Source of the DNA: Lacihabitans sp. LS3-19
Lineage (GTDB): Bacteria; Bacteroidota; Bacteroidia; Cytophagales; Spirosomataceae
Assembly (NCBI RefSeq): GCF_024343575.1
Contig: NZ_RJUA01000002.1
Location: 62,001 to 126,000, forward strand
Length of the DNA: 64,000 bases
Reading direction: 5' to 3'
Every line of letters starts with the position of its first letter. The stretch's first letter is position 1. The position numbers and the translations under genes were made by a program. The notes beneath the pieces are model-generated. The model ran no database searches and was not told the origin of the DNA. It worked only from the letters and a program-made list of their open reading frames with translations. Shown here piece after piece: positions 37,255 through 45,967 of the stretch.

Positions 37255-37262
37255 TATTTTTG
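37255..37262 (+). promoter_or_regulatory. candidate -7 element before tilS
   Basis: TATTTTTG fits TAnnTTTG and lies 22 bp before the tilS ATG. No -33 TTTG is found at the correct distance. Confidence 0.35.
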
Positions 37263-37284
37263 TTAATGATTATTCGGAATATTA

Positions 37285-38601
37285 ATGCTTGAAGATTTTT
37301 TAAAGTTTATTAACAACCACCAGCTTTGCAAAGCTACTGATAAGGTTTTAGTGGCCGTGAGTGGAGGCAAAGATTCCATGGCATTGTTGCATTTATTTAT
37401 CGAGGCAAAATTTAATATTTCGGTTGCTCACTTTAATTTCGGATTACGTGGAGCGGCTTCTGATGGTGACGAAGAATTTGTGAGAGATTTTTGTGCTACA
37501 CTTAAAGTTCCATTTTTTTCAACAAAAACAGATACTAAAAAGAAAACAAAAGAGTTAGGCGTTTCCACACAAATGGCCGCCAGGGAATTGCGTTATACAT
37601 GGTTTCGAGAGTTGATTGATCGTGAAAACTTTAATTATTTAGCCACTGCTCATAACCTAAATGATAAAATTGAGACACTACTATTGAATATAGCCAAAGG
37701 TACTGGTCCTAAAGGATTGAAGTCTATTCCTTTGAAAAATGATCAAATCATACGTCCTTTAATGTTTGCCAATGTTAGTCAAATATTTGAATATATTGAA
37801 ACAAAACAGATAAAATGGCGAGAGGATTCTTCAAACCAAACAGTTGATTATCAAAGGAATAAAATTAGACATCAAGTTATTCCTGTTTTATCAGAAATAA
37901 ATCCAGGACTAAGCGAAACAGCCAAAGTCAATTTCAGAAGGTTTGATGCATTGAATGAAATTTTTGAAGAAAAGTTGGAAGCGTTTAAGGCAGAAATAGA
38001 ATTTGGTGAAATAATAAAAATTTATCCAGCGAATTGGAAAGGTACAGCTGGTTTTTCTTTGATTTTAGAAGAGTTTTTGAAACCTTATGGATTTAATTTT
38101 CAGGATGTTAATGATTTTTTAAAAATTGAGGATATCGGGAAAAAGGTAATTTCGGCAAGCCACACGCTTTCATTTGGAAGAAATGAATGGTTTTTAGAGA
38201 AAACGAATTTCTCAAAAAATGAAATTTTGACTTTCGATAAGCCAGGAAATTATGAGATTGGAGATAAATTAATAAAAATAGAAGAAACGAAAGATTTTCC
38301 AAACATCATGGAGATCCGGAATTCAGAGCACGCTTTTTTAGATTTCGATAAAATTCGATGGCCATTAAGTTTTAGGAACTGGGAGCAAGGCGACAGATTT
38401 CAGCCATATGGCATGAAAGGGAAAAAGCTGGTTTCTGATTTTTTAATTGACATAAAAATGGATGCTCCTCTTAAAAAAACGCAAAAGGTATTGAGCGATA
38501 AAGAAGGTGTGCTTTGGCTAGTTGGATTAAGGATAGATGATAGAGTAAAGCTCCAATCTGATACTAAGAACATCCTTAAGGTAAGTTTTTGTGATATTTA
38601 A
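37285..38601 (+). CDS. tilS: tRNA(Ile)-lysidine synthetase
   Basis: ATP-dependent enzyme that converts C34 of tRNA-Ile(CAU) to lysidine so that it reads AUA; essential. The 438-aa protein shows the N-type ATP pyrophosphatase loop SGGKDS at residues 26-31, HFNFGLRGAASDGDEEFV, ATAHNLNDKIETLLLNIAKG, and the C-terminal TilS domain (RNWEQGDRFQPYGMKGKKLV). Length and order match the family. Divergent from the OstA-like gene. Confidence 0.95.
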   Translation: MLEDFLKFINNHQLCKATDKVLVAVSGGKDSMALLHLFIEAKFNISVAHFNFGLRGAASDGDEEFVRDFCATLKVPFFSTKTDTKKKTKELGVSTQMAARELRYTWFRELIDRENFNYLATAHNLNDKIETLLLNIAKGTGPKGLKSIPLKNDQIIRPLMFANVSQIFEYIETKQIKWREDSSNQTVDYQRNKIRHQVIPVLSEINPGLSETAKVNFRRFDALNEIFEEKLEAFKAEIEFGEIIKIYPANWKGTAGFSLILEEFLKPYGFNFQDVNDFLKIEDIGKKVISASHTLSFGRNEWFLEKTNFSKNEILTFDKPGNYEIGDKLIKIEETKDFPNIMEIRNSEHAFLDFDKIRWPLSFRNWEQGDRFQPYGMKGKKLVSDFLIDIKMDAPLKKTQKVLSDKEGVLWLVGLRIDDRVKLQSDTKNILKVSFCDI

Positions 38602-38729
38602 TGTATTTATATACAGTGTTTTATTCTTTATTTAGTTATTTAAGACAGGATTTTGGCACGGCATTTGATTTACTTATACAAACGTAAAGTTTTTTAAGCG
38701 TTTCCTAGTAAAATTAAATAACGTGTCAG

Positions 38730-41057
38730 ATGTGTTCCATTAAAAAAATACAAAAGGTCTTATTCCTAGCATTTGCCTTTTCAAGCTTTTTTGCTAAAGC
38801 TCAGTTGAGCAGACTAAAAGCTGCCAATGCAGAATTTGAGAGAATGTCTTATCCCCAAGCAGTTCGAAATTACGAAACTTTTCTAAGAGGAAATAGCGGA
38901 AAAGCGGAAGACAAAAAAGAAGCTATGGAGAAGTTAGCTTTTTGTTATAGAAAACTGCAGGACACCAAAAACGCCGAAAGGACTTACAAAGAACTTTTCG
39001 AAAACTACGAAACTACTCTTGACAGCGATCAATATTTATATTACGCTCAGGCATTAGCCACCAACGGAAAGTACCGTGAATCACAAAAAATGTACAGCCG
39101 ATATGGCGAGCAGCAAAAAGAGGATCTAAGAGGAAGAAAGTTTACTGTGGCTTACATGGACAACTCTGCTTTCTACAAAGATTCTGCTTTATATAACGTT
39201 GACTTTTTATATCCGATCAACTCAAGATATTCGGATTTTAGCCCGATGTATTATGAAAACGGACTTGTTTTTGTTTCGGCTCGTAACGAAGGAAACGGCA
39301 TAAAGAGAGTTTTTAATCAAAATGAAACGCCTTTTCTAGATCTGTTTATGTTTTCGGATACGGCTTCGCTAAAACAAGAGACAAAAAAGGTTAAAGAATT
39401 GGCTCAAGCGAGCTTAGGCTCAAGTGGAAAATCTTTAAAGCCAAATAAAAATCAGTCAAATAATAATTTTGAGAATATAGAAGAACCTGAGATAGACGAA
39501 TTTAGCAAGACTATTAATTCTAAATATCATGAAGGTCCAGTTACGTTTTTTAAAGATTATAAAAAGATAATATTTACTAGAAACAATTATTACAAAGGTC
39601 GTGCTCGCAAAAGCGACAAAGGAGTAAACATGTTAAAACTTTATTCTGCAACCAAAAAGGGAAACAAATGGGGCGATATAAAAGAATTGCCCTTTAACTC
39701 GGACGATTACTCGACAGGTCATCCAGCTTTGGATCCTGAAAACCGAAAAATGTATTTTGTGTCTGATATGCCTGGTGGATTTGGTGGTACGGATATTTAT
39801 ATGGTAGACTACCGTGATGGCAATTGGGGTGCTCCGGTAAATTTGGGAAGAGAAGTTAATACGGAAGGCAATGAGATGTTCCCTTTTGTTGACGAAGTTG
39901 GAAATTTTTATTTCGCATCAGACGGTCACGCAGGTTTAGGCGGCTTAGATATGTTCTATGTGGAATTTAGAAACGGAACGCCTTATGGAGAAGTTCAAAA
40001 TTTAGGTGCACCTATCAACTCTACCAAAGACGATTTTGGATATATTTCAGACGGAGAGCGTTCGCATGGATATTTTAGTTCGAACAGAAGAAAAGGATAT
40101 TCTGATGACGATATTTATTCGTTTACCAAAGGTTGTAATCAACTCAACTTAGTGGTTTATGATGCCGTTACGCGACTACCTTTAGCAGATACGGAATTAA
40201 GAATGGTTAAGAATGGTGTGAACAAACAAAGGTACATTACTAACTCCTCAGGCTACACCTCAGCATGTATTGAAGCTGGGTCAGACTTCGAATTTAAGGC
40301 TTTAAAAGAAGGTTATGAGGCAGCAACAATTACTTATGGTACAATGTCTCAATCGCTATCAAAACAGCAGCAATTGAAACTCTATTTAGAGCCTTCTAAA
40401 AGACCACTTGTTCGTGGTAGGATTGTGTCTGAAGTAGACCAACGCCCGATTGCTGGAGCTACAGTAACGCTTGAAAATGAGAGAGATGGAAGTACAGAAG
40501 TGGTTATAACGGGAGTAGATGGTAGATATGCGTTTCAACCTGACAGAGACGGTAGATATTCAGTAACGGCTGTGAAAGATAATTATGCTACAAACACCGA
40601 AAGTTTAGGGAAAATTAAGAATTCTAAGAAAAATTTTGCCATCGAACAAGACTTTGGCATGATTGGTGAAGGTGATATATTTAGAATCGAAAATATCTAT
40701 TATGATTTGGATAAATCAGAGATTAGAGCAGATGCTAAAAAGGAAATAGATAACAAGGTTTTGCCAATTTTGAAAAAATATCCTGACATCTCTATCGAGC
40801 TTAGATCTCATACAGATAGCAGAGCAAGTGATGAATACAACATGCGATTATCACAAGCAAGAGCAAAATCAGTAGTTGATTATTTGTTGAAAAAAGGAAT
40901 TAGTCCAAATAGGTTGGTAGCCAAAGGATACGGTGAAACAGAGCTTGTAAATGATTGTGATGATCAGACAAAATGCTCAGAAAGCGACCACCAACAAAAC
41001 AGAAGGACAGAGTTCAAAGTATTGGCCGTAAAGGAATACTTGGGAGCTAGAGAATAG
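38730..41057 (+). CDS. PorE-like TPR / WD40-like / OmpA outer-membrane protein
   Basis: A 775-aa exported protein with signal peptide (VLFLAFAFSSFFAKAQ). It has TPR-like helices at about 30-130 and WD40/PD40-like beta-propeller repeats (YSTGHPALDPENRKMYFVSD, GEVQNLGAPINSTKDDFGYI) at about 160-470. A carboxypeptidase-regulatory-like beta domain (VRGRIVSEVDQRPIAGATVT) follows, then a C-terminal OmpA peptidoglycan-binding domain (LRSHTDSRASDEYNMRLSQA). This four-part order is that of PorE, an OmpA-type partner of the type IX secretion system, though many paralogues exist. The terminator-type repeats begin directly after the stop. Confidence 0.82.
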   Translation: MCSIKKIQKVLFLAFAFSSFFAKAQLSRLKAANAEFERMSYPQAVRNYETFLRGNSGKAEDKKEAMEKLAFCYRKLQDTKNAERTYKELFENYETTLDSDQYLYYAQALATNGKYRESQKMYSRYGEQQKEDLRGRKFTVAYMDNSAFYKDSALYNVDFLYPINSRYSDFSPMYYENGLVFVSARNEGNGIKRVFNQNETPFLDLFMFSDTASLKQETKKVKELAQASLGSSGKSLKPNKNQSNNNFENIEEPEIDEFSKTINSKYHEGPVTFFKDYKKIIFTRNNYYKGRARKSDKGVNMLKLYSATKKGNKWGDIKELPFNSDDYSTGHPALDPENRKMYFVSDMPGGFGGTDIYMVDYRDGNWGAPVNLGREVNTEGNEMFPFVDEVGNFYFASDGHAGLGGLDMFYVEFRNGTPYGEVQNLGAPINSTKDDFGYISDGERSHGYFSSNRRKGYSDDDIYSFTKGCNQLNLVVYDAVTRLPLADTELRMVKNGVNKQRYITNSSGYTSACIEAGSDFEFKALKEGYEAATITYGTMSQSLSKQQQLKLYLEPSKRPLVRGRIVSEVDQRPIAGATVTLENERDGSTEVVITGVDGRYAFQPDRDGRYSVTAVKDNYATNTESLGKIKNSKKNFAIEQDFGMIGEGDIFRIENIYYDLDKSEIRADAKKEIDNKVLPILKKYPDISIELRSHTDSRASDEYNMRLSQARAKSVVDYLLKKGISPNRLVAKGYGETELVNDCDDQTKCSESDHQQNRRTEFKVLAVKEYLGARE

Positions 41058-41070
41058 AATTAAGATTTAG

Positions 41071-41453
41071 TTTTTTTTCATAGTTTAGGGTTAAGGTTTA
41101 TTGCGAAAAGCATTGCCGAATTGAGTGATGCTTTTTTTTAATCTCCGAAAAAAAACTTAAAAAGAAATATAAAAGTACTAGCGTTTTTAAGCTCGGTACT
41201 GATTTTAAAGATATACCGCAAGGTAGTTTTTTTTCATAGTTTAAGGTTAAGGTTTATTATAGAAAAGCATCGACGATTTGAGCGATGCTTTTTTTTCCAA
41301 ACTTTAAAAAATGAATTTCAAAAAAGATAAAAAATAAGTACTCAAAATGAAGTACTCAAAATAAAAGAAATACCGCAAGGTTTAATTTTTCATAGTTTAA
41401 GGTTAAGGTTTATTATAGAAAAGCATCGACAAATTGAGCGATGCTTTTTTTTT
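41071..41453 (+). repeat. three tandem copies of a 156-bp unit, each with a terminator hairpin
   Basis: CATAGTTTA followed by GGGTTAAGG or AGGTTAAGG and GTTTATT begins at 41079, 41235 and 41391, exactly 156 bp apart. Each copy continues into a hairpin of type AAGCATCG ... CGATGCTT (the first copy reads AAGCATTGCC ... GTGATGCTT) followed by eight or more T. The spacers also align (ATACCGCAAGGT before copies 2 and 3; AGTACT-rich parts). Copy 1 is diverged; copies 2 and 3 are nearly identical in the core. All three can end the upstream transcript. Confidence 0.9.
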
Positions 41454-41618
41454 GATTTATTGAATCTAAGAATTCTTTTTTAGTCGAATCTTACGATTAA
41501 TAAAAGATTGAAATTTTCATTAAAAAAATAAAGTACATTTTAGGTGAAATTGAAATAATCAAAATCCCAATTTTTTTTTAAATTGCATCTTTCTAACTTA
41601 CCTAAAACTATTCAATCT

Positions 41619-42152
41619 ATGAAAATCTTTGTACCCATCTTATTCCTTTTTATCGGAATCACTTCTTTTATTTCCTACAATAATTCGCCTTATGAAAAAT
41701 CTGAGGCAATAATCAAAGATACATTGATGAATGACCGAGAAAAATATTTAACATTTTTAAAAGATTCTCTCAAAGGGAAAGAAACTTTGCCCGCCGATTC
41801 GGTTTTTAAAAATATCCAAACTTTAAAAGGAAAATCAACGGAACAGGTGCTTAGCATTATGAACAATTGGGGGCATGCATTAGGTGTATCATGTAAGTTT
41901 TGTCATGAAGTCAACAATTGGGCTTCCGAAAAAAGCCGTAATCATTTACGTACCAGAGAAATGGTAATAATGAATGATGCACTAAATAAAGATCTTCTGG
42001 CAAACATGAAAGGTTTTAGACAGCCAATAACCATGGGGTGCATTTCCTGCCACAACGAAATGAAAGAACCAACGCACGACGGACCTAGACCACAGCGAGC
42101 AAGACCACGTCCAGAAGGCGGGGCACAAAAACCTGGAGGCTCAAATAATTGA
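41619..42152 (+). CDS. diheme cytochrome c (PRC-cytochrome-like)
   Basis: A 177-aa exported protein with an N-terminal hydrophobic signal (KIFVPILFLFIGITSFISY). There are two heme c sites, GVSCKFCHEVNNW and MGCISCHNEMKEP, separated by about 60 residues, as in the small cytochromes related to the photosynthetic reaction centre cytochrome subunit found in many non-phototrophic bacteria. The last 25 residues are Pro/Arg/Gly-rich and probably disordered. Role in electron transfer is likely; partner unknown. The ATG is preferred over a TTG 36 bp upstream. Confidence 0.85.
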   Translation: MKIFVPILFLFIGITSFISYNNSPYEKSEAIIKDTLMNDREKYLTFLKDSLKGKETLPADSVFKNIQTLKGKSTEQVLSIMNNWGHALGVSCKFCHEVNNWASEKSRNHLRTREMVIMNDALNKDLLANMKGFRQPITMGCISCHNEMKEPTHDGPRPQRARPRPEGGAQKPGGSNN

Positions 42153-42204
42153 TGATTGGTTTTGATTGAGATTCTTTGATTCTTTAATTTACACAGATAT
42201 TTAA

Positions 42205-42234
42205 AAATGGAATGATTTCATAATCATTCCATTT
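42205..42234 (+). terminator. terminator of the diheme cytochrome gene
   Basis: Thirteen-bp stem AAATGGAATGATT / AATCATTCCATTT with a 4-nt loop followed by CTTTTTG. It lies 53 bp after the stop. Confidence 0.85.
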
Positions 42235-42249
42235 CTTTTTGTGATGCTT

Positions 42250-42281
42250 TTTGCTTCCTACCTTTTCTATCTTTAATTTTG
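42250..42281 (+). promoter_or_regulatory. strong Bacteroidota-type promoter of recN
   Basis: TTTG at 42250-42253 and TAATTTTG at 42274-42281 are separated by 20 bp, matching the TTTG-N19-21-TAnnTTTG consensus at both elements. The recN ATG is 21 bp downstream, leaving a very short leader. This is the best promoter match in the window. Confidence 0.7.
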
Positions 42282-42301
42282 TTAAAATCATTTCTCAATA
42301 A

Positions 42302-43960
42302 ATGCTAACAAGCCTTTTAATCAAAAACTACGCTCTAATCAAACATCTGGAAATCAAGCCAGAGCCTGGTTTAAACATTATTACGGGTGAAACTGGAGCG
42401 GGAAAGTCTATTATGCTAGGGGCTATGGGCTTGCTGATGGGTAATCGTGCGGACACAAAGGCATTGTTTGACGAAACAGAAAAGTGTATTGTTGAAGGAG
42501 TTTTTAATATTTCAGCTTTAAATCTTCAAAGCTTTTTTGAAGAAAACGAATTAGATTTTGAACAAAACTGCGTGATTCGTAGAGAAATAGCAACTTCTGG
42601 AAAATCTCGAGCATTTGTAAATGATACGCCAGTTACATTGGAAGTCCTGAAAAACTTAGGCGTGTTTTTGATGGATATTCATTCGCAGCACGATACTTTG
42701 CTTTTAAATACCAATGCTTATCAATTAGCACTTTTAGACGCTTTTGCATCCAATCAAAGTTTAATCGATACTTATACTGAAAGTTTTCAAAAATTTAAAA
42801 AATCAGAAAAAGCATATCAGGCTTTGCTTTTAAATGCCGAAAGTCTAAAGAAAGAGTTTGATTATAATAAATTCCTTTTGGACGAACTTATTGCTGCATC
42901 TTTAGTAGGAGAGGAGCAGGCAGAGTTAGAAGAAGAATTGAATATTTTAGAGAATGCCGAGGAGGTCAAAAGAAAATTAGGGTTTGCCTTTGAATATTTG
43001 AATAATTCTGAGTTTTCTGTTTTGGGATTGTTAAAAGACGCCAATGTGGCTTTGGGAAGTATTGTCAATATTTCTGAAAAATATTCAGCGATTAAAGAAA
43101 GAATAAATAGTAGTTTAATTGAACTTCAAGATGTTTCTCATGAAATAGAGTCTGAAAACTCGAAAGTAGAAACTGATGACGAAAAAGTGATTTTCCTGAA
43201 AGATAAATTGAATGCAATTTATAGGCTTCAGCAAAAACATAGTGTAAAATCCATTGAAGAGTTAATTGGGATAAGGAATGACTTACAAGAAAAAGTAGAT
43301 AAGGTTGTAAATCTTGATGAAGAATTGTTGGTTTTGAGCTCAACTAAAGATAAACTTTTATCTGAAACACAAAAGCAAGCTAAACTACTTTCAAGCAGTA
43401 GACAAGCTGTTTTGAAACCTTTAGCAGATAAAATTCAAGGGCTTTTGGCAGATTTAGGCATGCCAGATGCTATACTTTCAGTAAAAATAAAAGAAAAAAC
43501 CTTGGCCATAGACGGAATGGATGATTTAGTGTTTGAGTTTTCGGCAAACAAAGGATCTACGCCTAAGCCATTAAAAGAGGTAGCTTCTGGTGGAGAGTTT
43601 TCTAGAGTAATGTTGAGTTTGAAATATGTTTTGGCTGAGAAAAAGGCTTTGCCAACTATAATTTTTGACGAAATAGATACTGGGATTTCTGGTGAAGTAG
43701 CCATTAAAGTGGGTAAAATGTTGACTGAAATGTCTTCTAAATTGCAAGTGATAGCTATAACGCATTTGCACCAAATAGCTGGTAAAGGCCAAACGCATTT
43801 TTATGTTTATAAAGACAACTCCGACGTAAAAACCGTAAGTTTGATGAAGAAACTAAATGCAGATGAAAGGATAGTAGAAGTGGCTAAAATGATAGGCGGA
43901 CAGAACCCTTCAGAAAGTGCAATAAGAAGTGCAATAGAAATGTTAGAAAACAATAATTAA
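42302..43960 (+). CDS. recN: DNA repair protein RecN
   Basis: SMC-like ATPase acting in double-strand-break repair. The 552-aa protein has the Walker A loop GETGAGKS at residues 29-36, long coiled-coil arms at about 155-370, the ABC signature region KEVASGGEFSRVMLSLKYVL, and Walker B IIFDEIDTGISG near the C-terminus. Length is usual. It leads a rightward group recN, lipoprotein, SCO and cytochrome c with gaps of 8 bp, 1 bp and an overlap. Confidence 0.95.
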   Translation: MLTSLLIKNYALIKHLEIKPEPGLNIITGETGAGKSIMLGAMGLLMGNRADTKALFDETEKCIVEGVFNISALNLQSFFEENELDFEQNCVIRREIATSGKSRAFVNDTPVTLEVLKNLGVFLMDIHSQHDTLLLNTNAYQLALLDAFASNQSLIDTYTESFQKFKKSEKAYQALLLNAESLKKEFDYNKFLLDELIAASLVGEEQAELEEELNILENAEEVKRKLGFAFEYLNNSEFSVLGLLKDANVALGSIVNISEKYSAIKERINSSLIELQDVSHEIESENSKVETDDEKVIFLKDKLNAIYRLQQKHSVKSIEELIGIRNDLQEKVDKVVNLDEELLVLSSTKDKLLSETQKQAKLLSSSRQAVLKPLADKIQGLLADLGMPDAILSVKIKEKTLAIDGMDDLVFEFSANKGSTPKPLKEVASGGEFSRVMLSLKYVLAEKKALPTIIFDEIDTGISGEVAIKVGKMLTEMSSKLQVIAITHLHQIAGKGQTHFYVYKDNSDVKTVSLMKKLNADERIVEVAKMIGGQNPSESAIRSAIEMLENNN

Positions 43961-43968
43961 TTATAAAT

Positions 43969-44379
43969 ATGAAATACTCGAGTTTGTTATTTGCGTTTAT
44001 TTTTAGCCTTTTGATGGCTTGTGATAATAAAACTGATGGTCAAATTGAAGAATTGAATGCTGTTTTGATGAAAGGCCATGATGAAGTTATGCCTAAAACG
44101 ATGGCGATTGCTGATATTAAAAAAGATTTGATGGAAGCAGCAGCAAAAGGAACTGAAACTGATAAAGAATCTGCTTTACAGATATCTACAAATTTGCAAA
44201 AAGCGGAAGATGATATGTATGAATGGATGAAAAACTTTGGTGTTGCGATGAATGATGTAAAAGACAAAAATGAAAAGTTGAAGTTATATAGTGAACTAGA
44301 AACAGAAGTTAAAAAATTAACATTAGATACCGAAAATTCCATTGCTTCAGCCAAGAAGTTCATTGAAGAACACAAATAA
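43969..44379 (+). CDS. small helical lipoprotein
   Basis: A 136-aa protein with lipoprotein signal (LLFAFIFSLLMACDN; the cysteine is about residue 18) and a helical mature part rich in Glu, Lys and Met. The content KSALQISTNLQKAEDDMYEW and LKLYSELETEVKKLTLDTEN suggests coiled coil. No family recognised. It stands between recN and the SCO gene and is probably cotranscribed. Confidence 0.75.
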   Translation: MKYSSLLFAFIFSLLMACDNKTDGQIEELNAVLMKGHDEVMPKTMAIADIKKDLMEAAAKGTETDKESALQISTNLQKAEDDMYEWMKNFGVAMNDVKDKNEKLKLYSELETEVKKLTLDTENSIASAKKFIEEHK

Positions 44380-44380
44380 T

Positions 44381-45004
44381 ATGAGAAAGCTATTAGGGTT
44401 TAGTATTATTGGTTTCATGGCTCTCGTGATCTTCTCCTGTGGAGATTCTGATCGTAAATTACCATATATAGGAGAGCGAGAAGTTGATGCCAAAGGAGAT
44501 ACCGTCTACCATTCTATTCCAGATTTTAAGTTTATTAACCAAGATGGGGATACTATTACTCAGGAATTTTTCAAAAATAAAATCTATATTACTGATTTCT
44601 TTTTTACTTCCTGTCCCACCATTTGTCCAGTAATGAAAACCCAAATGCTTAGGGTTTATGAAAAATTCAAGGACAACCCTGGTTTGGCAATTTTATCTCA
44701 TACCATTGATCCTCGTCATGATTCCGTTTCGGTTTTGAAATCTTATAAAAAAAGATTGGGAATAGACTCAGAGCAGTGGCAGTTTGTAACTGGTGAGCAA
44801 GAAAAGATTTATGAAATAGCCCAAAAGTCTTATATGGTATCTGCTATGGAAGACAAAGAGGCTATAGATGATGGTGGTTTTGTGCATAGTGGGGCGTTTG
44901 TTTTGGTTGATAAAAACCGAAATATTAGAGGAGTGTATGATGGTACAAAAGAGAAAGAAGTAAATAAACTTATCAAAGACATTGAATTATTACTTAAGAA
45001 ATAG
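44381..45004 (+). CDS. SCO1/SenC family copper chaperone lipoprotein
   Basis: A 207-aa periplasmic thioredoxin-fold protein that delivers copper to the CuA or CuB centre of a terminal oxidase. The lipoprotein signal is GFMALVIFSCGDSD. The metal site is visible as TSCPTICPVMKTQM (CxxxC) with the later histidine in VHSGAFVLVD, and TITQEFFKNKIYITDFFFTS opens the fold. Start is the ATG 1 bp after the previous stop. Its 3' end overlaps the next gene by 23 bp. Confidence 0.9.
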   Translation: MRKLLGFSIIGFMALVIFSCGDSDRKLPYIGEREVDAKGDTVYHSIPDFKFINQDGDTITQEFFKNKIYITDFFFTSCPTICPVMKTQMLRVYEKFKDNPGLAILSHTIDPRHDSVSVLKSYKKRLGIDSEQWQFVTGEQEKIYEIAQKSYMVSAMEDKEAIDDGGFVHSGAFVLVDKNRNIRGVYDGTKEKEVNKLIKDIELLLKK

Positions 45005-45389
45005 CCTATTGTTTTTAGGTGTTTGTTTGGCTTCCTGTGCAAGTCCTGAACAAGTCAAATATGAGCAGTATGTAATAAGTGGAGGCGAGCTTTACCAAAC
45101 ACACTGCTCCAATTGCCACAGTAAAGAAGGAGAAGGCCTAAGGAATCTTTACCCGCCTATTCGTCAAATAGATTTTTTGAAAAATGTTTCCTTGGTTACA
45201 TGTTCTATCAAGAACGGATTATCAGGCCCAATGGAGATAAATGGTAAAATGTACAATCAAAAAATGCCTGCCAATAAAAATCTTTATAATCTAGACATTG
45301 CTCAAATCATCACCTTTATGAATGATAAATGGGGGCAAACAAAAAAGCTTGTAGATACCGAAGAAGTGGCGAAAGTGGTTTGTGAGTGA
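44982..45389 (+). CDS. monoheme cytochrome c lipoprotein with TTG start
   Basis: A 135-aa cytochrome c with a lipoprotein-type signal (LFLGVCLASCASPE) and one heme site QTHCSNCHSKEGEG. Two methionines in NGKMYNQKMPANK are candidates for the sixth ligand. It overlaps the SCO gene by 23 bp, and no ATG is available; TTG at 44982 is the natural start. Together with the SCO protein it suggests an electron-transfer or copper-handling pair serving an oxidase. Confidence 0.85.
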   Translation: MNYYLRNSLLFLGVCLASCASPEQVKYEQYVISGGELYQTHCSNCHSKEGEGLRNLYPPIRQIDFLKNVSLVTCSIKNGLSGPMEINGKMYNQKMPANKNLYNLDIAQIITFMNDKWGQTKKLVDTEEVAKVVCE

Positions 45390-45392
45390 TTC

Positions 45393-45965
45393 TCAATCTT
45401 GCCCAGTAGTATCCACAATAGTTCTTAGCGAATCTACCATAAATGTTCCTTTGGGCTTTCTGAGCGAGTATTTTGAGAAATCTTCAGAGGCTTCCATGCC
45501 GCCAGATGCAGTGATGGATTCTCTAGGTGTTTTTATAGTTACCTTTTTGTCAGTAAATATCTTTTTAGTCACAGGATTCCAAAATAACTCCTCTGTAGAT
45601 AAGCTTTGCTGTAAAAGTCGGTTGTTGAAAAACACGTTTCCTTGAATGATATAAAGATTCTTTTCTTTTGAGTATTGTCCCGAATCTCCTCTTAACATCG
45701 AATATTCTACCCCATTTTTATCAAGAAAATTCACATAAACAGCCTTGGGGTAAAGCTCGTTTTCGTTTTTGAACTTCATTTGCTTGGCAGTAGACATTTT
45801 TACTTTTACTCTACCAGAGTCACTGTAAGTTATAGAAAGGTTGTCTGTTGAAAGAATCGGCCCCATGTATTCTATAAATTCTTTTTTGTCTTTTTCTTCT
45901 TCACAACTCCATAATGCTGGAGATGCTATTATCAACAAAAAACAAAAAATGCCTAGCTTTTTCAT
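45393..45965 (-). CDS. lptC: LptC-like LPS export lipoprotein
   Basis: A 190-aa lipoprotein (signal ASPALWSCEEEKD) with the LptC-type beta region: YMGPILSTDNLSITYSDSGR, FKNENELYPKAVYVNFLDKN and LRGDSGQYSKEKNLYIIQGN. LptC links the inner-membrane LPS transporter to the periplasmic LptA bridge. It starts 2 bp after the outer-membrane protein gene and is third in a leftward unit with coaX. The 4-bp gap to the convergent cytochrome leaves no terminator. Confidence 0.82.
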   Translation of the reverse strand: MKKLGIFCFLLIIASPALWSCEEEKDKKEFIEYMGPILSTDNLSITYSDSGRVKVKMSTAKQMKFKNENELYPKAVYVNFLDKNGVEYSMLRGDSGQYSKEKNLYIIQGNVFFNNRLLQQSLSTEELFWNPVTKKIFTDKKVTIKTPRESITASGGMEASEDFSKYSLRKPKGTFMVDSLRTIVDTTGQD

Positions 45966-45967
45966 AA

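Noticed and set aside
41071-41453. CRISPR array
   Set aside because: Period of 156 bp, only three units, spacers that align with each other, and terminator hairpins inside the units.
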